In this document: in pieces, positions 22,268 through 33,853 of the stretch
Layout: every line of letters starts with the position of its first letter
Position numbering within the stretch: position 1 is the stretch's first letter
Assembly: GCA_963969345.1 (NCBI GenBank)
Contig: OZ017766.1
Span: 12,400,001 to 12,464,000, forward strand
Length of the DNA: 64,000 nucleotides
Direction of reading: 5' to 3'
From: Turbatrix aceti
Taxonomy: Eukaryota; Nematoda; Chromadorea; Rhabditida; Panagrolaimidae
Program-made: the position numbers and the translations under genes
The notes under the pieces: model-generated
What the model was told of the DNA's origin: nothing
The model's input: only the letters and a program-made list of their open reading frames with translations
The model's database searches: none

Positions 22268-25200
22268 GATTTGTTACTCAAAGGGTGCGAAAAACTAAAA
22301 ATGACCAAGAAAGTATGAAACCCCGGGTGTAGATATAGGCGCTGCTACAAACTCATTTTGGTCCTAGCTCGGAGTGGGAGGAGTGTGGATTTACAAAAAT
22401 CCGTAAGTACAGATAGGAGGCGTACAATAAATATGTATCTGGCTGTTGTCTGTCGGAAGAAAAAAAAAGAGAGAAAGAGAAATACAGAAGAGAGGGGGGT
22501 CTTCTTCAATTTTTTGGTAGTTGCCTAAGGCTAAAAACCGGAACGTATACAACATACAACATACAACAAACGCTCCTCTGCAATGATCGCGTAATCCGGC
22601 ACATCCTCAGTCAGCATTCAATCCGATTGGGTATGTATGTATGTGCGCATATGTATATGGACAACTGGTTTGCATTTCATCCATGTCATATCGTTTGTGG
22701 TACATACATACATTTTAGAGTGTTCCATGTAAACATCATCGGTACATCCATGCAATTAAGCGTACATAGGTGTCAAGCGTGCCGGTATTTCTATTTGAAA
22801 TCAACTTTTTTTTTTACAAACAAGCCAACCACAAAAAAAGGGAAAGAAAAAAAGATAAAGAGTCAGTGAAGCAGAAAACGGATTAATCTTGTAGCTCCTT
22901 TTTTGGTAGCAGAATTGAAGATTCAAACAGCTGGAGAAAAAATGTCTGTGTACAGAGTAGAAATTAGACTAGACGCATAAAAAAAAGTTGACAAACATAA
23001 AAGTATAACGTTCGAATTTTTCATTGAAATGCATAGAAATGCATAATTGAGACGATAAATGATAAAATGTTGATATTAATTATTACTCGAATAGCTTTGA
23101 TAATCAACAATTAAAAATAAAGTTTCGTGTTTTTAAATATTGCAATTTCAAGTGTTAAATTGGAAAATGTTACGCTTTTTATTAAAAATTTAAAAAAAAA
23201 TTCTCTCAGTTTACTGGAAGCATTACGAAAAATAAAAATTACGGTTAATAATGTAAAAAATAATGCGGAAAAGCCATCTGATATTGTTCAAAAACTACCA
23301 ATGTTTTTTGTATGCATTTTGTAAGCCCAACTCGGTCCTGTTTTGGTTACAAAAAAATTGTTCATTTAAAATACATATTTGAAAATTTATCTTTTTTTTT
23401 TGATTTTATTTATTTATTTATTTCACCATTACTCAGTGGTTAGTTATCATCAGACCAGATATTAGAAGGCACATGTATTTATTAAATCTTGTTGCAACTT
23501 GCTATCTAGATTGGTATTATTATTATGTAATTCTCACTTCAGATACCAATTATTAGATTTTGTTCTCAATTTTTTATGTAATTTCTATCATTTTTCAAAC
23601 TTTCAATTGCGCATGTAAGCCATAAATTTCCCTGTCACTTTTAGTTTCAACTTCCAATGTGCAATTTTACACTTTTTTTTTCGTAACTAAAAATTGTTAA
23701 CATAAATTTTTTTCAGTTGTCCATTAACTTTGACATAAGTATTACCGGTCATCAACGGTTATACCACCAAACAAACAATGCGGTGTCAAAACGGGTTTGT
23801 GAGATGAAATGTGACAGCGATGCCGGGATTAAACGTTGATTACGCGGCATCATGCATAAACGGACAAACAGATCATAGTGGCACATGGAATAAAAACCAG
23901 TTTCATTTTTTTTTCTTTTAATTTTGTCTTGTACATATTTATCCAAACCGACCTACCAAATGGACCAAAAAATAGATTCCATGATTCAATAGAGGTAAAA
24001 CGGGACAAAAAGATTATTATGCTGACCGTCAGACAGGTAAACGGACATGTTTGATGTAATTCGTGAAATCAGTGGATTTGTTTCAGGTGATTTAACAGCA
24101 AATGAAAGATTACGTGTGAAAACCGTTGTTGTAACTGGTATTAAAAAATTGTAGCATGTGTTGTTTTTTTTAAAGAAATAATTAAAATGCATTAAAATAA
24201 TAAAAAAATTATCAGTATTTTATTACTAAAACCCTAAATTTTATTTCCGATGCATTTCTACAAAACTTTCAAAAGTGTAAAAAACTTACAAAAAAACTAT
24301 TTTATACATTTCTTTAAAATTTGTTTATGTAAATAAATATTATATTATCTGCTTATCCAATCCGAGATATGACTTTTGTAGGTAAACATAAACAAACATA
24401 TAAAAAAGTGGCCAATCATAAAAGTCATATTTTGCAAAAACATTTTTTTTGTATAAAAATACAAGTTTTGTCATACCATTTCCAGATTTTACCCACTCAC
24501 GCGTGAAGAAGAACAAAAGGTCATTAACCGCAAGCGATTATCCATTGCCACCTTTCTTTCATACCAATCCTGACTTACGTTTGAAAAATGAAACGATACT
24601 GGATGGATGACTCATCCGGTTTTGCATCTGCATATCCTTCCTTTCTTCTCCCATCGTCCTTCCAGCTTGTCCATGCATATCAAAGCTCTTTTATTTTTTT
24701 GTCGCACAAGTAAACCATACTTGGTCCAATCATGCAAACAACTTTCTCAGCGCGTCTCCTCCGTCGGAGTTGGTGGCTGCAGTGAACCTTCTTCCAGGAT
24801 TGCCATAAATCCGATGACTCTAACGCATCATTAAACCCGAAAGTGCAAATCTTTTTTTGTTGCTGGCGCGATTAATTTTGCAAAAGGCGAGGGCGAGGAT
24901 CTGAGAAGCGCAAGCTATAATAAAACGACAGATAAATATGTATTAAATATCAGTTCTAAACAAGGAAGAAAAAACAAAAAAACAAAATAAACCCCAAAGA
25001 AGGAAAATAATAATGGCAAGATGAACCTTTTCATGCAAATTACAAAAATGGTTGTATTGATTCAACAGATTAGAAAAGATAAACGGACAAACAGATCATA
25101 CAAACTCGCGAGCTGACATGAACGAGCACAAAAAATAAATAAGTAAATTGAACAACTCTGACGCAATATAAATAATGAAAATTACGTTAAGATATTTGCA

Positions 25201-25330
25201 TACATGACTAATCAACAAATCAGAGAAAGAAAACACAAGCTTTTTATTTTTTTGTTGCGTTCAAAGTGATCGACGACGACCAATTTTTCCCGCTAAAAAA
25301 ATCGTCTTCGTGTGGCGTTTGTTTTCAGAC
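22268..25330. other. Large AT-rich intergenic region
   Basis: It holds the upstream region of the DB-module gene, a (GTAT)n tract near 22631, a LINE-like tail at 23407-23460 and one copy of a 22-base exact word at 23856-23877. Open frames are short and AT-driven; none is called. Confidence 0.5.
23407..23460 (-). repeat. Short retroposon-like tail, copy 1
   Basis: Read on the minus strand this ends GAGTAATGGTGAAATAAATAA, that is a unique body followed by an (AAAT)n tail, the look of a LINE or SINE 3' end. The same unit of about 47 bases, with CACCATTACTCAGTGGTTAG, recurs almost identically at 58096-58150 in the same orientation. No reverse transcriptase sequence accompanies either copy. Confidence 0.7.
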
Positions 25331-27633
25331 ATGCAACTTTCGTCGTTCGTCGTCGCTTTTGCGATTTTCTTCCTATCCAGTCAGCCAACAATCGTCGATT
25401 GCATGTTCATGGATATGTACGGCAGTAAGTTTTTGTTTGTGGTTAAATTTAATATCCAATCCTTGACTTCTGTAAACATTTGTGTTTTACAGAAGTATTT
25501 CAGGCCGAACTCCTCGACGACTGTTCGGTATACGTATACGATCGGGTGCTCTTCATTCCGGATACTCCAAAAGGATGGTGTCAGCGTCCAAAATCAAGCT
25601 TAAATGCAAAAATTGCTGGTTTGGATCGCACTGGAAAAGGAAATCGCTATATATCTTTACTGGCAGTCTACTTGGACGACCAAGACAATGTTCAACTTCG
25701 ACTTTCAATAACCAATGGCCACACGGAAAAAGGTACGAACAATTTTAAATATTAATATGTTAAATGTTAAATAATTTAGATCTCGTGATACAGCATAAAC
25801 ACTTTGAAAGCCCAGTTAAACCTAGAGAATACGGAAGATATTTAGTGCAGAGGTTCAACGTATATAATCGCCAGTATGCACTAACCTATGAGGCTTGCAA
25901 GTACGGTAAGCCATCGCAAGGTCAATCTAAGTACTTAGATTTTGACTTGAAAGCACAAATATGGCATACCAGTGAGGTAAGACAATTTATATTTGACTTT
26001 ATTAAACTGGCATGATTTCAACTTAGGCTCGTCCGAAATGCGACCCATATTTGATGATACACTACCCTGTATACCCGATAAACCCAGAAACGGGAATAGC
26101 AGATACAATCATAGTAAAAGTATACGTTGATCCAAAACGTGCAAACGAACGGATATGCACGGTGGGTAATGTGAGATTTGTTCTGCATCCTATCAAGCAA
26201 TCAATACAAACTTGTGCCCTGGCTTACAACATGGTTGCTGACTTTCATCTTTCATGTAGGTGTAAATGTTTTCAAGTACATATTTAGATATTTACATCAC
26301 AAATAATGGTTTTTTTAGTTCCGTTACCGTATTCGAAGCAGATAGACAATTATCGCCCTAACTTCATTGGTGCAATAAAAAATGCAGAGAGCATATCGTT
26401 CAATAAAAAAAATTACAAACGTCCGAAGATCGAAAACGATTGTAAGGTTTTTTTAAAAACAAAATTGAATTTTCGGAATTAAAAAAAATTTATTTTTAGA
26501 CAACGAACAACCATTTTTCTTCTACGATGCAAAAGCTAAAAAGTACTCACCTCTTTTTTTGTACTACAAGTTCAAAGGAACTGATCGAAGGTTTACGGTT
26601 CGCTTCGTCTACGACAACATTTTTTACGACATCTTTGCGCCTATGGAGTACATGAAGCAATGCAAGTTTACAAGTCAGGATACGGTGGCTGCTGCTCCAA
26701 GGGTCCTCAAACAGGACGAAATGTCGATATCTATCGAAGGTAGGAAATTTGAAAAAAAGAAACAAATATGTACAATATTAATTTTTCAGTGTACTTCCTA
26801 ATCAACAACGCAGACTTTCAATTTTGTGCCTTTGAAGTCCAATTCTTGTACAAAGGTGCTAATCACAAAGTCGACCTCATGCTGACGTCCGAGATCAACG
26901 CCTACGTTCACGTCCAGCACCGTTCAACCACAGCTGCCAATTGTGATTACGACGGTCGGACTGTCCGCTGGCTTCTTGCCTACTCGACAAACGGAGACGC
27001 TGAACTCGTCAGCCTGGATAACAGTGTATCGAGTCCAGTATTCCTGTGCCACCACTGTGGTCCAGATTCCAAGATGTACTGCGACATTACTCCTGATGCG
27101 AAGAGATTCCACTCGGCAGTGCTCATTCAAACAGTCAAAAACGGCAAGACCGAGATCACATACGTCAGAGTCATAAAAACAGAAAACTACGTATTGAAAA
27201 CCGAATATCACACTGCTTCACTGAAGGGAGAATTCTACTTTTTGCAAAACATGGATTTGAGTGAGTTTACAAAAATGTTGAAAAAGCTTTAAAATGCTCA
27301 TTGTTGTTTGTTTTAGAATTGGAAATTAGCGAAATCTACGTTCTTCTAGAAGAAGGCAAGTCCAATGTTAACGTTCCCAAGGTAACTCCTAAACCCTCCA
27401 AGCCTGACCCCCCCAAGGTAACTCAGGAACCTGACAAGCCTGACCCCCCCAATGTAACTCAGGAACGTGACAAGCCTGACACTAATGATCAGCAAACGGT
27501 TACTTCTCTCGCAACAACTGTGGCTTCGTTCGACGAAAACGAGGACGATTACAGACCAAATTGGTTAGATGCTGGCAATTCTTATTTTTCTTACTGGTGG
27601 CTTATTTTGGTTGCTTTTTTTTTCTTTGCTTAA
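25331..27633 (+). CDS. Orphan secreted protein, probably GPI-anchored
   Basis: Eight exons (25331-25424, 25493-25732, 25780-25976, 26027-26255, 26319-26441, 26500-26739, 26790-27260, 27317-27633) join in frame into 636 residues. I recognise no domain. A signal peptide (SSFVVAFAIFFLSS) starts it; the ectodomain contains about 15 scattered cysteines (DDCSVYVYD, GWCQRP, EACKYG, FLCHHCG, KMYCDI). Near the C-terminus come three Pro-rich units, KVTPKPSKPDPP, KVTQEPDKPDPP and NVTQERDKPD, then an acidic stretch and a final hydrophobic tail (SYWWLILVAFFFFA) after WLDAGNS. A hydrophobic end with no following basic tail is the pattern of a GPI attachment signal. The ATG lies 2 bases after TTTTCAGAC, suggesting trans-splicing. 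All introns are 40-65 bases, much shorter than in neighbouring genes. Function unknown. Confidence 0.85.
27363..27482 (+). repeat. 36-base tandem coding repeat (PDPP-xVT units)
   Basis: Inside the last exon of the orphan gene the words CCTGACCCCCCCAAGGTAACTC and CCTGACCCCCCCAATGTAAC recur about every 48 bases with degenerate copies, encoding Lys-Pro-Asp-Pro-Pro-(Lys/Asn)-Val-Thr. Copy number is likely to vary between strains. Confidence 0.75.
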
Positions 27634-28562
27634 ACGATTGTCGTCCTCTTGATTTCAGAAATATTACGTTGTTGCATAAATCGGGTCCCCCCTGTGACCG
27701 ATTTAAAAAATAATTTGTTAATTTTTTTAAATCAGTCCTTGTTAAACATTATAATTATCATTGCTATCTACAACAGTTATCTATCTATCAGGTAAAACAG
27801 GAGTGCCCTGTTCTCAAAAAGAAAAGGGCAGCGACTTCAAAAAGTTGACATCCTCAGTTTTGAGGAGATCAAAATTGTTGAATCGTTTGTTGCACAAACC
27901 GTGCTTTAGCAACCTGAAGAAGTGGTAGTTTGTAGGAGAAAAGTCAGGGCTATACGGAGGGCCTGGTACGGCAGACTAGCTTTGATTATCCAAAGAACAC
28001 AGAAAAAAATTTGAAATTTTGGGGGGTAGAGAGTCCCTTTTATCTTTCGATGGACCAATTCTTTTAAAGTGACTGCCAAAAGCACTGGCGTACTGCAACT
28101 TACCTAACCTATTCCCAATTTTTTTTGAAACAAGATAGAACAAATTATCAAAAAGCCCAAAAGTGGGACATGTTTTATGCAACAACATAATATCAATAAC
28201 ATTGTGATATTCTTTTGTTCAAATCAATTGAATTGTTTTATTTTTTGTATTTTTTTATTGCAACTAATTAGAACAAGAAAAATCGTTTCTGTATGTACAC
28301 GGGTGAAATCATGAATTTCTTGTCGGTTGATAACGTGTAAAATTGTTTGTTTTTGAAAAAAAATTTCTTTGAAGTTGTTCAAAAATTTTTTTCTTCGTTA
28401 CAAAGTTATTCCTGTCTATTTTTGGAAGATCATCATTGTGTTAATCATCAGGTTCATCGTGCTAAAACACGATGATTCTTCTTACCAGACTATGATGCTT
28501 TTTGAATGTAGACAAAAAAAAACAAAAAAAACATGGGCCACCGTTGTTGATTCACCATAAAA
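27634..28562. other. Intergenic region with mariner relic
   Basis: Contains a small palindrome around 27677-27704 (AAATCGGGTC and GACCGATTT) and the mariner transposase fragment at 27803-28200. The rest is AT-rich. Confidence 0.5.
27803..28200 (-). pseudogene. Mariner transposase C-terminal relic
   Basis: The minus strand encodes IMLLHKTCPTFGL (compare the mariner block LLLHDNARPH), and about 55 codons later PGPPYSPDFSPTNYHFFRLL, the mariner signature PPYSPDLSPTDYHFF, then NKRFNNFDLL. An in-frame stop separates the two blocks and the catalytic Asp of the second block is present but the preceding one is replaced. The ends and terminal repeats are not recognisable. It is an inactive remnant. 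Confidence 0.85.
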
Positions 28563-28929
28563 ATGGTTGAAAATGCAAGAACAATCATTGTAGCTTTCGC
28601 GATTGTATGTATATTACAATAGACACCATAAGATATTTTTTTGTTTCCGAGAAAATTGTTTGTTTTTTCTGCAGGCGTATTAATGGAAGGAAATTATTCT
28701 GATCCTAAACACATCGCGGCAAAGACACCACCAGTCTTTTCTGACGAAACATTTTGCATGCTGTTAAGTGCCCTCGTCTTGGAAATAATATTAACTATTC
28801 TCATAGTTACAACAATGTTGATAATTTTGTTCCAAAAACATAAGTAAGTTTTTTTTCTCTCACTATAATTTTTTAAAATTTAAAATATGCAGAAATACTG
28901 ACCCACCACCATCTTCTAAAGTGGTATAA
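28563..28929 (+). CDS. Small single-pass membrane protein, unknown
   Basis: Exons 28563-28608, 28675-28843 and 28893-28929 give 83 residues: a hydrophobic N-terminus (TIIVAFAIVCVL) that could be a signal peptide, a short luminal part with one N-glycosylation site (NYS), a transmembrane helix (LLSALVLEIILTILIV and on), and a short cytoplasmic tail ending DPPPSSKVV. The first donor (GTATAT) is weak. If exon 1 is wrong, translation can start at 28683 in exon 2 (65 residues), since TTTTTTCTGCAG precedes it and could be a trans-splice site. No homolog is recognised. It lies 0.9 kb downstream of the orphan GPI-type gene on the same strand. Confidence 0.55.
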
Positions 28930-29679
28930 ATTAAGACCATTGTTCTGGAACACAAAAAACGGCACACTATTGAACACTATGCAAGATAACGTGTGCAGTA
29001 TCATGGAAATCTAATTTAAATAATATTATTCTGTAAGCTAATTCAAATTATGTGTTATATTTTTTTTAACAAAGTTGGTTCGAAAAATTTAAATCATGTT
29101 AAAAAAATGTTTCATGTTATGTTTATACATACATGTTTCATTGTAATCTTGATTTGACGGCACAATAAATTTTTCCACTAAACATTGGAGGTGCGATGAA
29201 GGCAGCAAAAATCCAGTTATTTGTGTTTTGATACGAAAATTCGGATTTTGGCGTCAAAAACCTACATAAAAACCCCACAAAAAAGGTGCGTGGCACAAGT
29301 TTGCAAAAATATGCGCACAGAATGTAATCCTTCTTTTTCACTATAACGAGCGCAGCATCACAAAATGTTAATGAAAAATGTTTTGCGTCTATCGCGTCTA
29401 TAAGTAGCCAGAGAAAATACTCTCTCTTTGGTTAGTGGTCAGACCGGTACGTCAGATGACACAGCTAACATGTAGTTAAGACTAGGACACTCAGACTCGC
29501 AAAAAATTGGTCTGGATGATAATTCTGTCGCTTGATTTTCTCATGAATCAGGCAGATAAATGCTGCCGTCTATAATAAATCGCCATTTTTTGGCCGCGAC
29601 AAAATTTTTGTTACTCTAAAAATTATTTTTGTATCGTAATAAGTTTTTTTGTTGCGTTTTTTTTAATCAACAAAAAAAC
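28930..29679. other. Intergenic region between the small membrane protein and the P450
   Basis: Convergent 3' flanks, AT-rich; nothing recognisable. Confidence 0.5.
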
Positions 29680-29685
29680 TTTATT
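29680..29685 (-). terminator. Candidate poly(A) signal of the P450 gene
   Basis: AATAAA on the minus strand only 6 bases after the stop codon, implying a very short 3' UTR. Confidence 0.5.
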
Positions 29686-29691
29686 TTCAAA

Positions 29692-32600
29692 TTAAAATCT
29701 TGGATTTAAGATCACATGATATGGATAGGGCTTTGAGGAAAACGACGGTATGCGTTCCTTTTTTGGTCCATTTTCCGCGGGCGCAGAAATCTAAAAAAAT
29801 ATATAGATTCACAAACACCCACAAAAAAATTAAATTAAATAAAAACTTACCGTAAATTGGTTAACGACGTTCGTAACAAACAGAAAAAGTTCCATTCTGG
29901 CAAGGGCTTCTCCCGCACAAGCCCTTTTACCGACTCCAAATGGCAAAACATCCGGTGAGGATACAAAGTTGCCGTTGTCATCGATGAATCTGTCTGGACG
30001 AAAGTCTTGTGGATCGGAGAAGAGCTCTCTGTTATGCATGACAGCTGAGAGTTGTGGTACAACGAGGGTATTGGCTGGAAGGACGTAGTTTCCCACGACA
30101 ACAGGTTCTTCAAGGCGATGCGGAACGTTGAAGGGCAGGAGGTTGGTGCAACGCTGAATTTCTGTAAGCACCGCACTTGCGTATGGGAGATGTGGCTTGT
30201 CAGCAACGGTTATGAGACGATCTGAGCCAATGATTCGGTCAAATTCTGCTTGAAGCTGTTTTTGACACTCGGGATATAGAACGAGGTACAGGAATCCAAA
30301 AGCCAGGGTTGTTGTCGTTGTTTCCTGGCCCGCGATCCAAATATCTAGGGTCGCAGCGGAGAGTTGGTCGTGACTAAATTTTTTTATAGAATTTGGACAT
30401 CACAAAAAGCACCAATGAAAATCTAATTTTTTGTATTGAATGTTCTGAATACACACAAATCACTTCTTTAACGCTTTTTTTGATGCTCAAACGCGAAAAA
30501 AATTTGCTCACTCAGAACATCTCCGCTGTCCAACTACGGCAACAAACGTACTGTTGTTGTTGGTGTTGAATGCCCTATTTTCACACTACCCGGTAACGGC
30601 ACTGCGGGTTCTGCTTTCTCAACATACATAGCGCTGATTGACAGCAGACCGGTGAGTCAATCGGCACGACAAAATTATGATTTTTTGAAAAATAGTGGGA
30701 CCGGTGTAATTGCGCACACACTGCACCTATTTAGCAAACGAAGGATCGTAGGCATACACGCCGATGTGTGCATATTTACATTGCCCAACTTGTAATTTTT
30801 CCAGCCTGTCTGCGCAGCTATTGCTTGCTGCTTTTTTCAGACAAATGGTGTGAGTGTGTAAAACAGCGCAAATACACAGGTGTAAATCTGTGTAAAGCAG
30901 GGTTTTATAATTTGACTTTTTGTACCGCTCGCTCCGCTCCCGCTCTTTTATTTTTTAAATTTTCTCGCTTGCTCCACTCCCGCTCCTTATTTTTTTTAAT
31001 TTTGTCGCTTGCTCCGCTCCCGCTCATGAGCAGAGCGGAAGCGGAACAAAAATCGCTTGCGCTCCAGGTAAAATTTCAAAATTTTTTTGCGAAATTGGGG
31101 GCAAAAGTTCAAATTCAAAGATTTTTCAGGTGTTTGTTTAGATAACTTTTAGTGACAAATCTACTCGAAAGTAACGAAAATGGTAAAAAAAATCAGACAA
31201 ATTGCCATAAATTGTTAATGTTTTTTGAACTCGAGTTGCCTTCGCTTCTCGCTCCTTCAAGATTTGTGCGCTCGCTCCGCTTCCGATCCTTTGGTTTTCT
31301 GTGCCAGTCTGTGACAGGATTTTGGACCGGCGACCCCGTGAAAAAACAACTTCAAATGTTTTTAACCAAAGTTGTAGGCACCCCTAAGGAATTGTTAAAA
31401 AAAATTATGAAAAATTTTTCAGATGCCGGATTCTGGAGATTTGGCTTCTGAAATGTTTTTTTGTTTTGAATTTTCTACTCAATTTTTAAAAGAAGCAAAA
31501 ATCTGAATTTAATATGACAAATGTATTCTGGCACGAGGAATCGATTCCCGCACTCAGATTCCACAAAAAACATCTGTCCGCCCGGCAATTATGTTTTTTT
31601 TGTTTTTGTATTCATATTTTCAGCCAAAACATGCCTATTTCGTCCGAGGGGGAGGGCAAGGCATACCCTATCTTGAAGCCCGTTTTTTTTTCCATCGGAT
31701 GAGCTAAAACACAAAAAATTCTATGTCGGTCCCGGTGACCAAAACATGGAAAAACCGTCAAAATGGTCGTTAAAAAACAACGAGAACGCAAAGCACACCA
31801 AAAGTCGCCGCGTGCGCATCGCGATGCGCGCAGCGCGTAGTCAGTTTTTTGACCGTTTTGACGGGTTTTTCCCTGTTTTGGTCACCGGGACCGACATAGA
31901 ATTTTTTGTGTTTTAGCTCATCCGATGGAAAAAAAAACGGGCTTCAAGATAGGGTATGCCTTGCCCTCCCCCTCGGACGAAATAGGCATGTTTTGGCTGA
32001 AAATATGAATACAAAAACAAAAAAAACATAATTGCCGGGCCGACAGATGTTTTTTGTGGAATCTGAGTGCGGGAATCGATTCCTCGTGCCAGAATACATT
32101 TGTCATATTAAATTCAGATTTTTGCTTCTTTTAAAAATTGAGTAGAAAATTCAAAACAAAAAAACATTTCAGAAGCCAAATCTCCAGAATCCAGCATCTG
32201 AAAAATTTTTCATAATTTTTTTTAACAATTCCTTAGGGGTGCCTACAACTTTGGTTAAAAACATTTGAAGTTGTTTTTTCACGGGGTCGCACCCTCCACC
32301 TTAATCCAAAATCCTGTCACAGACTCCTTCTTAAATTTTTTTGCACTCGTTCCGCTCCCACCCTTTTATTTTTTAAATTTTCCCGCTCGCTCCGCTCCTG
32401 CTCCTTATTTTTTCTGTTTTTTACCGCTCCTAAGCGGGAGCGGCATTTTTTACACACAATTCTATACCTTGGGGCATGCGTCTTTTTTCGGGTCTATGAT
32501 AAACGCAAAAAATCCAAATTTTTGTATCAGGATTGAACCGAATCCTTTTTTTATGGTTAAAAGGCAAAAAAAACTTTTTTTTTGGTTGGACTCAAAAATT

Positions 32601-33853
32601 TAACTTTTTTGAACTTACCAAAAAGCAATATGATTTTCCTTAGTTGCTTCAAATTTTTTCATTTCCTTCAAAAAAGCGTCGACGTAATCGTAGGCCACCG
32701 AATTGACATCCATCATTTCTTCATGCTCCCGGATCTGTTTTCTGGCATTTTCCTTAAATTTTTTCATTTCTTTTTCGACGACACCAACTGCTTTAGAGAC
32801 ACTCGGAATCGTCATCAGCCATTCAGAATCCGAAATACCCAATAGTCGAATAAAAAAATTATTGAATTGTTCAAAAATTCGTTCTAGTCTTTCCTTTTTT
32901 TCCCTGAATTCATGCTGATGCTCATCGTCGGTAAATCGATAGCCAAAGGTGATGCTATTGATGATGCTGCCAACTGCCAGGTCTATATCTGCCTGTAAAT
33001 CCACTCCTTTGGTTTTTTCATCGTCGACGTTGTTTACAATTTTGGTAGCCTTCAGTTTATCAATAAGCCAGTTGACTTCATCGAGAATACGCTCCTGCAT
33101 GAGATTTTTCCCCATTCCGAAATCCCGAAGTACACGGAGCGTAAACCTTCTCTGCTCCCGCCAAAGAGGTCCATTCGTATGAATGACGCCCCATTTCCCG
33201 TCCATGAAGGGCCTCTGTGCCACGGTGGGTGCTGGGCGGCCACTGAAGGCGTCGCCTTGCTTGATGAAATACTGCTGAAGCGTCTTCATGCTGTTGAACA
33301 TGACAAAGGGAGTCTCGCCAATCCAGAAAGTGTAGACTTCACCGTAAATCTCGGGAAGTTTGGTGAAGGCGTGTTCCTGCCCATACCATAGTATTTGCAG
33401 AATATTGCCAAGAACAGGTAGAGGTGGGGGTCCTGAAATAAAAAAATAATATTAGATTAAAATTTATATTTTTTTAATATTTTGGTGGTTTCAGGGCGAA
33501 AATCTTTTAGATGTTACTTTTCGGAAGAAAAGTAGTCAGAAACGTTACTTCTGAATACGAAAAAAATGCACAAACAAACTTTTTGAAATAAAAATAATAA
33601 TTTGGAAAAGGTTTTGATGGTCTCACAGCGAATTTTTTTTCCGTGCCAAACAAACAACTAAAAAGAACGCGAAAATTGTATATTTCTAAAAAATATACAT
33701 AGTTGGGTATTGATTTTCATGAAAATCTTCGGTAAAACCTTTTCGGAACCTATTTTGCATACCCGGAGGCAAATTTCTGCGTTTCCAGTAAAAATTGTAA
33801 AATCCAATGGCTCCTAGGAGAACGACCAGCAGTACCAAAAATACGGCCATCAT
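29692..33853 (-). CDS. Cytochrome P450 monooxygenase (CYP2-like clan)
   Basis: Exons 33763-33853, 32619-33432, 29851-30373 and 29692-29790 join in frame to 508 residues, the normal length. Features in order: N-terminal membrane anchor (VFLVLLVVLLGAIGFYNFYW) with basic stop, proline hinge NLPPGPPPLPVLGN (split by intron 1), C-helix WREQRR at about 100-110, I-helix IAGQETT near residue 316, ExxR (EIQR) near 376, FRPDRF, haem loop FGVGKRACAG near 446-455 with the ligand cysteine, and C-terminal PYPYHVIL. Such enzymes sit in the ER and oxidise xenobiotics, lipids or steroids; the substrate is not predictable. Intron 2 (30374-32618) is 2.2 kb and carries a foldback transposon and GAGCGAGC-type repeats, yet the splice sites and frame on both sides remain intact. 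An alternative ATG lies 3 bases downstream (33850). Confidence 0.93.
30898..31075. repeat. GCTCGCTCCGCTC-type repeat, left block in P450 intron
   Basis: The word GCTCGCTCCGCTCCCGCTC and variants occur three times at a spacing of about 45 bases, separated by TTTTATTTTTTAAATTTT, then reappear inverted as GAGCAGAGCGGAAGCGG, giving a hairpin. The same vocabulary makes up the hAT-type MITE at 59227-59689. A left border CAGGGTTTTATAATTTGA at 30898 may pair with the sequence ending near 32471, but no matching target duplication was found. Confidence 0.65.
31301..32330. mobile_element. TTAA-type foldback element inside the P450 intron
   Basis: Two inverted arms of about 500 bases meet near 31815. 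Mirror-image open frames at 31514-31702 and 31918-32106 are identical as proteins. The right end abuts TTAA (32331-32334) after GTCTGTGACAGG-type sequence; the left TTAA is mutated. Words shared with the elements at 44184-45257 and 61040-62393 include AAAGTTGTAGGCACC, GATGCCGGATTCTGGAG and GACCCCGTGA, so the three form one family. It lies between GCTCGCTCCGCTC repeats, apparently inserted into them. Confidence 0.82.
32335..32471. repeat. GCTCGCTCCGCTC-type repeat, right block in P450 intron
   Basis: After the foldback element the same GC-rich words resume (CTCGTTCCGCTCCC, GCTCGCTCCGCTCCTGCTCC) and close with a hairpin CCGCTCCTAAGCGGGAGCGG. This supports insertion of the foldback into a pre-existing repeat. 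Confidence 0.65.

Noticed and set aside
31514..32106. Paired 62-aa frames
   Set aside because: Palindrome by-products of the P450-intron foldback.
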